The notes beneath the pieces were generated by a model that saw only the letters and a list, made by a program, of their open reading frames with translations, was not told where the DNA came from and did no database searches. A DNA stretch of 64,000 bases, from the NCBI RefSeq assembly GCF_040438645.1, contig NZ_CP159253.1:2542001-2606000 (forward strand), in the 5' to 3' direction. Source of the DNA: Mesorhizobium sp. WSM2240 (GTDB lineage: Bacteria; Pseudomonadota; Alphaproteobacteria; Rhizobiales; Rhizobiaceae). The position numbers and the translations under genes were made by a program. Positions 25,157 through 33,419 of the stretch are shown here, piece after piece (within the stretch, counting starts at the first letter, position 1; each line of letters opens with the position of its first letter).

Positions 25157-26470
25157 ATGGCCGAAGCTTTGCGTATTGGAATTGCCGGCCTCGGCACGGT
25201 CGGCGCGTCGGTGGCGCGTGTGCTCTCGGAAAAGGCCGCCGAGCTGACCCGGCAATGCGGCCGTGAAATCGTGGTGGCCGCTGTCTCGGCGCGCGACAGG
25301 ACCCGCGACCGCGGCGTGGATCTCGGCAGTGCGAAATGGTTCGATGATCCAGCCGAGCTGGCAAGAAACGCCGACATTGACGTATTTGTCGAACTGATCG
25401 GCGGCGAAGACGGAGCTGCCCGCGCCTGCGTGAAGGCCGCGCTCGAAGCTGGCCGCCATGTCGTCACCGCCAACAAGGCGCTGCTTGCCAAGCACGGCGT
25501 CTCGCTCGCCGAAATCGCCGAGAAGAGGGGCGTCCTCCTCAACTACGAGGCTGCGGTCGCCGGCGGCATACCGGTCATCAAGACCATGCGCGAGGCCATG
25601 GCCGGCAACAGCGTTTCGCGCGTGTTCGGCATTCTCAACGGCACCTGCAACTACATCCTCACCCGCATGGAGGCGGAAGGGCTGTCCTTCGACGAGTGCC
25701 TCAAAGACGCGCAGCGCCTCGGCTACGCCGAAGCCGACCCGACCTTCGACATTGAGGGCCACGACACCGCGCACAAGCTGGCGATCCTGACCAGCCTGGC
25801 CTTCGGCTGCAAAATCTCCGCCGACGACATCTATATGGAAGGCATTTCCAACATCAGTCAGGCCGACATCCGCGCGGCCGGCGAGCTCGGCTATCGCATA
25901 AAACTGCTGGGCGTCGCCCAAGCCACCGAGAGCGGCATCGAACAGCGCGTCCACCCGACCATGGTTCCGACAGCCAGCGTCATCGCGCAGGTGCACGGCG
26001 TCACCAACGCCGTCGCCATCGAGACCGATATTTTGGGCGAACTCCTGCTTTCGGGACCGGGGGCAGGGGGCAACGCGACGGCGTCGGCCGTCGTCGGCGA
26101 CATCGCCGATATCGCCAAGAGCCGCCCCGGCTTTCAGCACGGGCCGGTTTTCGGCCGGCCGGCCAGGGAACTGATGCCGTACAAGCGCGCGCGCATGCGG
26201 TCGCATGAGGGCGGCTATTTCATCCGGCTCACCGTGCACGACCGGGTCGGGGTCTTCGCTGCCGTGGCCAAGCGCATGGCAGATAACGAGATCTCGCTGG
26301 AATCGATCGTCCAGCATGCCGCCGAGTCCGAGGCAGAAACAACAAAGACCGTCATCCTCGTCACGCACGAGACCACCGAGGCCGCGGTGCGCAAGGCGGT
26401 GGACGGCATCACCAAGGACGGCCATCTGACCGACAAGCCCCAGGTCATCCGCATCGAGCGCGCCGGCTGA
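25157..26470 (+). CDS. hom: Homoserine dehydrogenase
   Basis: The enzyme reduces aspartate semialdehyde to homoserine, the branch leading to threonine and methionine. The 437-residue protein begins MAEALRIGIAGLGTVGASVARVL (NADP-binding Rossmann motif). It contains VTANKALLAKHG, GGIPVIKTMREAMAGNSVSRVFGILNGTCNYILT and the catalytic ADPTFDIEGHDTAHKLAIL region. It ends in an ACT domain (TVHDRVGVFAAVAKRMADNEISLESIVQHA) suited to threonine feedback. The ATG at 25157 is taken; a TTG nine bases upstream is possible because GAGGG lies before it. Confidence 0.96.
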   Translation: MAEALRIGIAGLGTVGASVARVLSEKAAELTRQCGREIVVAAVSARDRTRDRGVDLGSAKWFDDPAELARNADIDVFVELIGGEDGAARACVKAALEAGRHVVTANKALLAKHGVSLAEIAEKRGVLLNYEAAVAGGIPVIKTMREAMAGNSVSRVFGILNGTCNYILTRMEAEGLSFDECLKDAQRLGYAEADPTFDIEGHDTAHKLAILTSLAFGCKISADDIYMEGISNISQADIRAAGELGYRIKLLGVAQATESGIEQRVHPTMVPTASVIAQVHGVTNAVAIETDILGELLLSGPGAGGNATASAVVGDIADIAKSRPGFQHGPVFGRPARELMPYKRARMRSHEGGYFIRLTVHDRVGVFAAVAKRMADNEISLESIVQHAAESEAETTKTVILVTHETTEAAVRKAVDGITKDGHLTDKPQVIRIERAG

Positions 26471-26609
26471 ACGGCCGCGGCAGTTCTTCAATCGATTGAT
26501 GTCTGGTCGCGGCCGAATTACCCGTCCGACGGGTCTTGCTGTTGTCACAGCGCTTTGACAAGAAGGGCGCGCCCGGTTCCGGGCCGTTCAATTCCACAGG
26601 GACATTCAC

Positions 26610-27590
26610 ATGGCGAAAAATAGCGTCGTCGCCGGCCTTGACCGGATCCTCACCATGGAACTCGTTCGCGTTACCGAGCGGGCGGCTGTCGCCGCCGCCA
26701 GGCTGCGCGGCCGCGGCGACGAGAAGGCGGCCGATCAGGTAGCGGTCGATGCGATGCGCGCCGAACTGAACCGCCTCGACATCAAGGGAACCGTGGTGAT
26801 CGGCGAGGGTGAGCGCGACGAGGCGCCGATGCTCTATATCGGCGAGGAGGTCGGCTCCGGCGACGGCCCCGAGGTCGATATCGCGCTCGACCCGCTGGAA
26901 GGTACGACGATCTGCGCCAAGAACCTGCCCAACGCGCTGGCCGTCATCGCCATCGCCGAGAAGGGCAGCCTGCTTTTCGCGCCCGACGTCTATATGGAAA
27001 AGATCGCCATCGGCCCCGGCTATCCGGACGGCGTCATCAACATCGACGCTTCGCCCTTCGAGAATATCCGCAACCTCGCCGACGCCAAGCGCGTGCCGAT
27101 TTCGGAGATCACCGCCTGCATCCTCGACCGGCCACGCCACGCCAAGCTGATCGAGGCGGTGCGCAACACCGGCGCGGCGATCCGTCTCATCGGCGACGGC
27201 GATGTCGCAGGCGTCATCCACACGACCGATCCGGACGAAACCGGCATCGACATCTATCTCGGCACCGGCGGCGCGCCTGAAGGCGTGCTGGCCGCGGCTG
27301 CACTGCGCTGCACCGGCGGCCAGATGCAGGGCAGGCTGCTGCTCGACGCGCCTGACAAGGTGGCGCGCGCGGCAAAGATGGGCATCACCGATCCGAACAA
27401 GGTCTATCGCATCGAGGAAATGGCGCGCGGCGACGTGCTGTTCGCCGCGACCGGCGTCACCGACGGCAACATGCTTGCCGGCGTGAAGTTCGGCCGCAAT
27501 TCCATTACTACCGACACGATCGTGCTGCGCTCCTCGTCGCGGACCGTGCGGGAAATCAAGGCAAGACACCAGGATCTGGAAAAATTCTGA
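26610..27590 (+). CDS. glpX: Fructose-1,6-bisphosphatase class II
   Basis: GlpX hydrolyses fructose 1,6-bisphosphate in gluconeogenesis. The 326-residue protein shows GTVVIGEGERDEAPMLYIGEEVG and DIALDPLEGTTICAKN, the lithium-sensitive phosphatase metal motifs with aspartates and glutamates in place. Further class II landmarks are LDRPRHAKLI, IRLIGDGDVAGVI and GTGGAPEGVLAAAALRC. ACAGGGACATTCAC directly precedes the ATG and provides a modest ribosome site. It is followed 51 bp later by recJ on the same strand. Confidence 0.95.
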   Translation: MAKNSVVAGLDRILTMELVRVTERAAVAAARLRGRGDEKAADQVAVDAMRAELNRLDIKGTVVIGEGERDEAPMLYIGEEVGSGDGPEVDIALDPLEGTTICAKNLPNALAVIAIAEKGSLLFAPDVYMEKIAIGPGYPDGVINIDASPFENIRNLADAKRVPISEITACILDRPRHAKLIEAVRNTGAAIRLIGDGDVAGVIHTTDPDETGIDIYLGTGGAPEGVLAAAALRCTGGQMQGRLLLDAPDKVARAAKMGITDPNKVYRIEEMARGDVLFAATGVTDGNMLAGVKFGRNSITTDTIVLRSSSRTVREIKARHQDLEKF

Positions 27591-27641
27591 GCCGGGTCGG
27601 TTCTCCCACGCCCGCGCGGCGCTGCTGCGCTTTCGAGGCGG

Positions 27642-29468
27642 ATGGCTTATCCTGCGCCAATGGATAATTCTCCGAATCGAGGGCTAGCTATTGAGAAACG
27701 CCATTTTCTGGGCGTCAGGCGGTCCGTCACCGGGCTTGCCTGGGAGCACCGCCTGAACGAGCGCCAGGAGATGGCGGCGCTCGCCATGGCGCAGGGACAT
27801 GGCGTGCCGGACATCGTCGCCCGTGTTCTTGCCGGGCGGGGCGTCGGCGTCGACGAGGTGGCGACCTTCCTCGATCCGACCATCAAGCAATTGCTGCCCG
27901 ATCCGGCCAAGCTGACCGACATGGATGCCGCGGCGGGCCGCATCGCCGACGCCGTGCTGCGTCGCGAGAAGGTGGCGATCTTCGGCGACTACGATGTCGA
28001 CGGGGCCGCGTCTTCCGCGCTTCTGAAGCGGTTTCTGACACATTATGGCGTCGAAGCCGAAATCTATATTCCCGACAGGATTTTCGAAGGTTACGGCCCC
28101 AATCCTGAAGCGATGCGCGAACTCGTTTCGCGCGGCGCCAGGCTGATCGTCACCGTCGATTGCGGCACCAACAGCGCGGCCTCGATCGACGCGGCGCGGC
28201 AGGCGGGAGCCGATGTCGTGGTGCTGGATCACCATCAGGTTGGCGGACCGCTGCCCGCTGGCGTTCCGGTGGTCAATCCCAATCGCGAGGACGATCTTTC
28301 GGGGCAGGGCCATCTTTGCGCCGCAGGCGTGGTCTTCCTGACGCTGGTCCAGACGGCGAGGGTGCTTCGCGCAGCGCTGCCGGATGCGCCGCAGCCGGAT
28401 CTCCTGTCGCTTCTGGATTTGGTCGCGCTCGGGACGGTTTGCGACGTGGTGCCGCTGACCGGCGTCAACAGGGCCTTCGTGGTCAAGGGGCTGCTCGCCG
28501 TCCGCCAGCAGAAGAATGCCGGGATTTCGGCGCTGGCGCGCGTCTCGCGCATCGGCGAGCCGATCAACACGTTCCATCTCGCCTTCCTGATCGGGCCGCG
28601 CATCAATGCCGGCGGGCGCATCGGCGACGCCGCACTCGGTAGCCGGCTGCTCGCCACTGACGATCCGGTCGAGGCCGGCAAGATCGCCGAAACGCTCGAC
28701 CGCCTGAATCAGGAGCGCCAGGCGATGGAGCAGGACATGCTGGCGGAGGCGCGCGCCGAGGCCGACGCCGAACTCGCTGGCGGGGCAGGGCCGGCGGTCA
28801 TCGTCACCGCCAGCCAGAAGTCGCATCCCGGCATAGTCGGCCTCATTGCCTCTCGGCTGAAGGAACACGCGCGCCGTCCCGCCTTCGCCATCGCTTTCAA
28901 CGCGAACGGCGTCGGAACCGGCTCCGGCCGGTCGGTTTCCGGCTTCGACCTCGGCAAACTGGTGCGCGAGGCGGCAGAACGCGGCCTGATCGTCAAGGGC
29001 GGCGGCCACGCAATGGCGGCCGGCATCACCGTTCAGCGCGAAAAACTGGGGGAATTGCGGGCGTTTTTCGAAGCGCGCGCTTCGGCCGACGTATTCCGCC
29101 TGCAGGATGAAGAAAGCCTCGGCATCGACGCCGCGCTTGCCGCGGATGGCGCGACGCCCTCGCTGCTCGAGGCGCTGGAGCGCGCGGGGCCGTTCGGAGC
29201 AGGGCACCTGCCGCCGGTTTTCGTGCTGCCGCGCCACCGCGTCGCCGATGTGCGCTTCGTCGGCGCCAATCACATCCGCGCAGATTTGCAGTCGGATGCC
29301 GGCGGACGTGTCCAGGCGATCGCGTTCCGCGCGGTGGATACGCCGCTCGGCGACTTCCTGATCAAGAGCAGGGGGGCGTACATCCATGTCGCCGGTTCGC
29401 TGTCGGCGAATTACTGGAACGGCAACAAGACCGTCCAGTTTCGCCTGATAGATGCGGCGGTAGCTTAA
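27642..29468 (+). CDS. recJ: Single-strand-specific 5'-3' exonuclease RecJ
   Basis: RecJ degrades single-stranded DNA in recombination and repair. The 608-residue protein carries the DHH phosphoesterase motifs in order: IFGDYDVDGAASSALL near residue 115, LIVTVDCGTNSAA, VVVLDHHQVGGPLP and ALGTVCDVVPLTG. The DHHA1 motif GRSVSGFDLGKLVREAAERGLIVKGGGHAMAAGI and an OB-like C-terminus follow. GAGGCGG sits just before the ATG at 27642; a second in-frame ATG at 27660 is also possible. The stop codon overlaps the stop of the convergent patatin gene by 4 bp. Confidence 0.95.
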   Translation: MAYPAPMDNSPNRGLAIEKRHFLGVRRSVTGLAWEHRLNERQEMAALAMAQGHGVPDIVARVLAGRGVGVDEVATFLDPTIKQLLPDPAKLTDMDAAAGRIADAVLRREKVAIFGDYDVDGAASSALLKRFLTHYGVEAEIYIPDRIFEGYGPNPEAMRELVSRGARLIVTVDCGTNSAASIDAARQAGADVVVLDHHQVGGPLPAGVPVVNPNREDDLSGQGHLCAAGVVFLTLVQTARVLRAALPDAPQPDLLSLLDLVALGTVCDVVPLTGVNRAFVVKGLLAVRQQKNAGISALARVSRIGEPINTFHLAFLIGPRINAGGRIGDAALGSRLLATDDPVEAGKIAETLDRLNQERQAMEQDMLAEARAEADAELAGGAGPAVIVTASQKSHPGIVGLIASRLKEHARRPAFAIAFNANGVGTGSGRSVSGFDLGKLVREAAERGLIVKGGGHAMAAGITVQREKLGELRAFFEARASADVFRLQDEESLGIDAALAADGATPSLLEALERAGPFGAGHLPPVFVLPRHRVADVRFVGANHIRADLQSDAGGRVQAIAFRAVDTPLGDFLIKSRGAYIHVAGSLSANYWNGNKTVQFRLIDAAVA

Positions 29469-30427
29469 GCCAATACCGTCTGCAGGCGGGTCAGATCGGC
29501 CATCTGCCCCATGGTCGCCTCGTAGCCGAGCCGTATCGCTTCGTCGGCGCGATGGAATTCGGTGAGGCCGATATGGCCGAGCTTCGGCTGCACCGAAAGA
29601 TCCGGCGGATCGCCGGCGAGCCGCGCCCGCGAAATGCGGTCCTGAATGATGTTGAAAGCTTCGACCATGACGCCGGTGATGCCGATGCGAGCCTCGCGCG
29701 TGTCGGCATTGTACCGCCCGGGGGCCGGCGCGTCCTGTTCCACGGTCAGTTCGCCGGCGCTATGCTTGATGACGGCGGCGCGGCCGAACAGATCGTAATG
29801 CAGGTTCACGGCCACGACCAGCCGCTGCTCGTAGGCGCGGCAGACGGACACGGGCACGGGGTTGACCAGCGCGCCATCGACCAGCACGCGCTTGTTCACC
29901 AGGACCGGCTCGAATACGCCGGGCAGGGCGTAGGAAGCGCGCATCGCCGTGATCAGCGAGCCGTCCGACAGCCAGATTTCATGGCCGGTGCGGATTTCGG
30001 CGGCGACGCAGACGAACGGCTTCGCCAGATCGGCGAAGGTCGTGCCGTTCATGTGTTCTTGCATGCGGGCGTTGAGCTTCATGCCGCCGAACAGACCGCT
30101 GCCGCCAATATGCAGGTCGAGCAGCCCGAACAGCCGGCGCTTGGTCAGGCTGCGGGCAAATTCTTCCAGTTCGTCGAGCTTGCCGGCCAGATAGCAGCCG
30201 CCGACAAGCGCGCCGATCGAGGTGCCGGCGATCATGTCGATCTGGATGCCGGCTTCGTCGAGCGCGCGCAGCACGCCGATATGGGCCCAACCGCGCGCCG
30301 CGCCGCCGCCAAGCGCCAAAGAAATTCCCGATCTTGGAAGCTGCGTTTCGATTGCGCCGCCGGATGATGAGGGGCCGTTCGCTTCCCGCACGTCAGCCCT
30401 GTTACGCAAGGACGCCCATTCGAGCAT
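29465..30427 (-). CDS. Patatin-like phospholipase family protein
   Basis: The 320-residue protein has the three patatin/RssA hallmarks. These are the oxyanion loop ALGGGAARGWAHIGVLRAL, the nucleophile elbow IAGTSIGALVGG (Ser-Asp dyad serine) and the aspartate motif LVDGALVNPVPV. Such enzymes cleave acyl chains from phospholipids; there is no signal peptide, so a cytoplasmic or membrane-peripheral site is likely. The ATG at 30427 has AAGGAG seven bases upstream, a strong ribosome site. A GC palindrome (CCCCGG/CCGGGG, 30443-30464) lies in its leader. It is downstream of hisI and folE on the same strand. Confidence 0.88.
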   Translation of the reverse strand: MLEWASLRNRADVREANGPSSSGGAIETQLPRSGISLALGGGAARGWAHIGVLRALDEAGIQIDMIAGTSIGALVGGCYLAGKLDELEEFARSLTKRRLFGLLDLHIGGSGLFGGMKLNARMQEHMNGTTFADLAKPFVCVAAEIRTGHEIWLSDGSLITAMRASYALPGVFEPVLVNKRVLVDGALVNPVPVSVCRAYEQRLVVAVNLHYDLFGRAAVIKHSAGELTVEQDAPAPGRYNADTREARIGITGVMVEAFNIIQDRISRARLAGDPPDLSVQPKLGHIGLTEFHRADEAIRLGYEATMGQMADLTRLQTVLA

Positions 30428-30511
30428 CAAATATCTCCTTGTCCCCGGTCAATTCTACCCGGGGTCAGTATCGAAAGAATGAATCTGTGTGACTTTCAAG
30501 ACCGAAACGGT

Positions 30512-30970
30512 TCACTCTGCATTACGATATGTTTTCTTCGCGTCGAACAATGGCTTGCTGCCGTCGTCGCGAAGCACCGCGATGCCGTCCTCAAGTCCCA
30601 CCGTCCGATAAAAGCAAGAACGCCGGCCAGTGTGACAGGTTGCGTCGTGGCCCAACACATTTACGCGTAGCCATACTGCATCCTGATCGCAATCGGTGCG
30701 CAGTTCAGTGACGTACTGCACATTCCCGGATGTTTCGCCTTTTTTCCAGATTTTGCCGCGCGAGCGCGACCAGTAATGCGCGATTCCGGTTTCGAGAGTC
30801 AGCGCCAACGCCTCGGCGTTCATGTGCGCGACCATCAAAAGCATGCCGTCGCGCGCGTCCGTGACGACGGCGGTCACCAGACCGCCGGCGTCGAAGCGCG
30901 GCGCAAAAGCCCCGCCTTCCTCGAGCGTCTTCTTGTCCGTCGGGGGATCTGGAAATTCGACTGCCGACAC
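30512..30970 (-). CDS. hisI: Phosphoribosyl-AMP cyclohydrolase
   Basis: HisI performs the third step of histidine biosynthesis, opening the purine ring of PR-AMP. The 152-residue product shows [40 protein letters not shown], the magnesium-binding [14 protein letters not shown] and the zinc cysteines [11 protein letters not shown]. It lacks the HisE domain, as usual in alphaproteobacteria. The start is a GTG at 30970 with AAGGAG five bases upstream; a longer frame would overlap folE. It lies 20 bp downstream of folE in the same direction. Confidence 0.95.
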   Translation of the reverse strand: MSAVEFPDPPTDKKTLEEGGAFAPRFDAGGLVTAVVTDARDGMLLMVAHMNAEALALTLETGIAHYWSRSRGKIWKKGETSGNVQYVTELRTDCDQDAVWLRVNVLGHDATCHTGRRSCFYRTVGLEDGIAVLRDDGSKPLFDAKKTYRNAE

Positions 30971-30990
30971 CGGGGCTCCTTGCGAGCGGC

Positions 30991-31629
30991 TCAAGCCGAG
31001 AGGCCGTTCCGCAACATCGTCACGAAACGAACCTGCTCTTCGGGGCTGTCCTTGAAGACGCCGGTGAAGGTTGAGGTCAGCGTGGTCGATCCTTGCTTGC
31101 GAATGCCGCGCATGGCCATGCACATATGCTCGGCCTCGATCATGACGGCTACGCCGCGCGGGTTGAGCACATCCTGGATGACCGCGGCGATCTGCGCTGT
31201 CATCGCCTCCTGCGTCTGCAGGCGATGCGCGAATATATCGACGACGCGGGCGATCTTGGAGAGGCCGACGACCTTGTTGTCAGGCAGATAACCGACATGC
31301 GCGCGGCCGATGATCGGCACCATGTGGTGCTCGCAGTGCGAGTGGAAGTTTATGTCCTTGACGATGACCATGTCGTCATAGCCGGCAACCTCCTCGAAGG
31401 TCCGGCCGAGTTCTTCGGCCGGACACATGTCGTAGCCGTTGAACATTTCGCGAAACGCCTTGGCGACCCGCTTTGGGGTGTCCTTGAGGCCCTCGCGGTC
31501 CGGGTTATCACCGGTCCAGCGCAGCAGCGTCAGCACTGCGGCCTCGGCTTCGGCCTGGGTCGGCCGGTGCGTGACCGGCTTTTCCATATATTCCGAGCGA
31601 GGCATGATTTTCTTGATTACGGCGTCCAT
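30991..31629 (-). CDS. folE: GTP cyclohydrolase I
   Basis: FolE converts GTP to dihydroneopterin triphosphate, the entry to tetrahydrofolate. The 212-residue protein contains the zinc/catalytic signature [25 protein letters not shown] and [20 protein letters not shown]. It also has [26 protein letters not shown] with the second zinc cysteine. Length and motifs are standard for the type IA enzyme. It is the first gene of a folE-hisI unit and is divergent from the IscU-like gene. The 230-bp gap between them should contain both promoters. Confidence 0.97.
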   Translation of the reverse strand: MDAVIKKIMPRSEYMEKPVTHRPTQAEAEAAVLTLLRWTGDNPDREGLKDTPKRVAKAFREMFNGYDMCPAEELGRTFEEVAGYDDMVIVKDINFHSHCEHHMVPIIGRAHVGYLPDNKVVGLSKIARVVDIFAHRLQTQEAMTAQIAAVIQDVLNPRGVAVMIEAEHMCMAMRGIRKQGSTTLTSTFTGVFKDSPEEQVRFVTMLRNGLSA

Positions 31630-31859
31630 GAAAGGCGTCTCCCGTAGTTCCCCTCTCAGGAGGAACGAGTTGAACGGACCACTTCCTTTCGCGGGCCGCT
31701 CAAGGCCCGAAAGCGGGGTGGAATGCGCCGGCAGGCTTAGTCGCCAAGTGGCTGCCTTGCTGTCGCCGGGGCACGAGCATTATATAAGGGCTTGCGCCGG
31801 GATTGAAAGACGCGGACGCGCTACGGGCTGTTCTCGAAACGGCGACGGATTGGAACAAA

Positions 31860-32306
31860 ATGATCGACGACGTCTATAATGCGAAAATTCTGGCTTTTGC
31901 CGGAAATATCGCGCGGATCGGCCGGCTCGACCGTCCCGACGCCAGCGCGACGGCGCATTCCAAGCTCTGCGGCTCGACCGTCACCGTCGATATCAACATG
32001 CGGGACGGCGTCGTCACCGATTTCGCACACGACGTGAAGGCCTGCGCGCTGGGCCAGGCTTCATCCTCGATCATGGCCGCGAACGTCATAGGCGCGACGA
32101 CCGAGGAACTGCGCGCGGTGCGCGAAATCATGCGGAAAATGCTCAAGGAAAATGGCAGCCCGCCCGCAGGCCGCTTTGCCGACCTGAAATATCTCGAGCC
32201 GGTGCGCGACTACAAGGCCCGCCACGCCTCCACCATGCTGACATTCGACGCCGTGGTCGACGCAATCGGGCAGGTCGAACGCAAGCTGGCCGAGGCGGCG
32301 GCCTGA
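31860..32306 (+). CDS. IscU/NifU-like iron-sulfur scaffold protein
   Basis: The 148-residue protein has the IscU-like fold: MIDDVYNAKILAFAGNI, SKLCGSTVTVDINMRDG with the first cysteine, and VKACALGQASSSIMAANVIGATTEEL with the second. The third cysteine expected near ARHASTMLTFDAV is replaced by alanine; the adjacent histidine is kept. This alphaproteobacterial variant may act in Fe-S cluster handling or may have lost scaffold function. A TTG at 31803 would lengthen it by 19 codons without family support. The MntA/HepT pair follows 12 bp later. Confidence 0.82.
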   Translation: MIDDVYNAKILAFAGNIARIGRLDRPDASATAHSKLCGSTVTVDINMRDGVVTDFAHDVKACALGQASSSIMAANVIGATTEELRAVREIMRKMLKENGSPPAGRFADLKYLEPVRDYKARHASTMLTFDAVVDAIGQVERKLAEAAA

Positions 32307-32318
32307 ACGGAGGAAGAC

Positions 32319-32612
32319 GTGCGTCCTTCGGAAGCACTGGCCAAACACCGCGATGAGGTCCTGCGGATCATTGCACGCTACCCGGTGAGCAATCCGCGCG
32401 TCTTCGGCTCGACGGCGAGGGGCGAGGACACCGAGGATAGCGATCTGGATCTTTTGGTGGATCCGGAATTCGGCGTGACGACTTTCATTGACCTCGCCAA
32501 TCTGGAAATCAAGCTCGAAGCGTTGCTCGGCATCCCGGTCGATGTGCGCACACCCGGCGAATTCAGTGTCCGCGCCTCGGCGCGGCTGGCTGCAGATGTA
32601 CGGAGCATCTGA
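32319..32612 (+). CDS. mntA: MntA-type nucleotidyltransferase antitoxin
   Basis: This 97-residue protein is a minimal nucleotidyltransferase. It shows NPRVFGSTARGEDTEDSDLDLLVD, the GSxARG...SDLDL active-site motif with both metal aspartates. It ends with IPVDVRTPGEFSVRASARLAADV. Characterised MntA antitoxins AMPylate a tyrosine near the catalytic histidine of their HEPN partner and so silence it. GGAGGA (32309-32314) precedes the GTG start by four bases. The last base of the stop codon is the first base of the HepT ATG, so translation is coupled. Confidence 0.88.
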   Translation: MRPSEALAKHRDEVLRIIARYPVSNPRVFGSTARGEDTEDSDLDLLVDPEFGVTTFIDLANLEIKLEALLGIPVDVRTPGEFSVRASARLAADVRSI

Positions 32613-32980
32613 TGGCGGGAAGGGCCGGAAGGTCGGTTGACGACTTGCTTTGGCACATCGTCGAGTGGGGGGAGCGGCTTGAAAAGGTAGTCGGCAAGAT
32701 TTCCTGGCTGGAGTTTTCCGAAAGCGAATTGCACCGTCTAGCGGCCTCGAAATGCATTGAGGCAATCGGGGAAGCCGCGGGCAACTTGCGCAAGCTCCAC
32801 CCTGACTTTGCCTCCAAGCACCCGGAATTGGCTTTCGAACAAGCTTATCGAACGCGCAATCGCCTTTCCCATGGATATGACACTATAGACTGGACCGTGG
32901 TCTGGACGACCGCCAGGCGCTATGTTCCCGAGTTGGTGGGCCACGCGCGCGGTCTGATTGCACAAAACGATGGCGAATAG
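32612..32980 (+). CDS. hepT: HepT-type HEPN-domain toxin (DUF86)
   Basis: The 122-residue helical protein carries YRTRNRLSHGYDTIDW near its C-terminus. RNRLSH is the R-x4-H ribonuclease motif of HEPN domains, and the tyrosine two places after the histidine is the residue AMPylated by MntA in studied systems. The head DDLLWHIVEWGERLEKVV and SKCIEAIGEAAGNL are DUF86-typical. It forms a type VII toxin-antitoxin pair with the preceding gene. Its 3' end overlaps the yidD start by 11 bp, an unusual intrusion into a housekeeping transcription unit. Confidence 0.88.
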   Translation: MAGRAGRSVDDLLWHIVEWGERLEKVVGKISWLEFSESELHRLAASKCIEAIGEAAGNLRKLHPDFASKHPELAFEQAYRTRNRLSHGYDTIDWTVVWTTARRYVPELVGHARGLIAQNDGE

Positions 32981-33299
32981 CACCCGCAACTGGCCCGGCC
33001 CGTGGCGAAAAACGCCAGGCCGCGTTCTCGGCACGTCGCTTGTCCGGCTGTACCAGCTGACGCTTTCCGGCTTTGTCGGCAATTCGTGCCGCCATCTTCC
33101 GACCTGCTCGGAATATGCGCATGAGGCGATTGCCCGTCATGGCCTATGGGCCGGCGGCTGGATGGGTCTGTTCCGCGTCGTCCGCTGCGGGCCGGGCGGC
33201 ACGCACGGCATCGACCGCGTGCCGGAAAGCTTGGCCGATCGCTATCGCTGGTTTGCGCCGTGGCGCTACTGGCGCATCGGTAAACCGCACCGCCATTGA
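32970..33299 (+). CDS. yidD: Membrane protein insertion efficiency factor YidD
   Basis: YidD is a small amphipathic protein that assists YidC-mediated membrane insertion. The 109-residue product has LVRLYQLTLSGFVGNSCRHLPTCSEYAHEAIARHG and VVRCGPGGTHGIDRVP, which include the three conserved cysteines and the H-x-PTCSxYA signature. The ATG at 32970 lies within the end of hepT. In many bacteria yidD sits with rnpA and yidC; here it is near thrS, an arrangement common in Rhizobiales. The C-terminal RWFAPWRYWRIGK is rich in aromatics. Confidence 0.93.
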   Translation: MANSTRNWPGPWRKTPGRVLGTSLVRLYQLTLSGFVGNSCRHLPTCSEYAHEAIARHGLWAGGWMGLFRVVRCGPGGTHGIDRVPESLADRYRWFAPWRYWRIGKPHRH

Positions 33300-33419
33300 G
33301 CTTTCTCGGCGCTGCAATCTTTACGCCGAAAAAAACTCCCACTAGAACACCGCTCGCCGGTCGGATCCGGCAATCACCACCCGCGCTCGTTTGCGGGACT
33401 GGATAGATGGAGAACTGCC

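Noticed and set aside
25130..26548. 472-codon frame opposite homoserine dehydrogenase
   Set aside because: Its composition mirrors the codon bias of hom; there are no family motifs.
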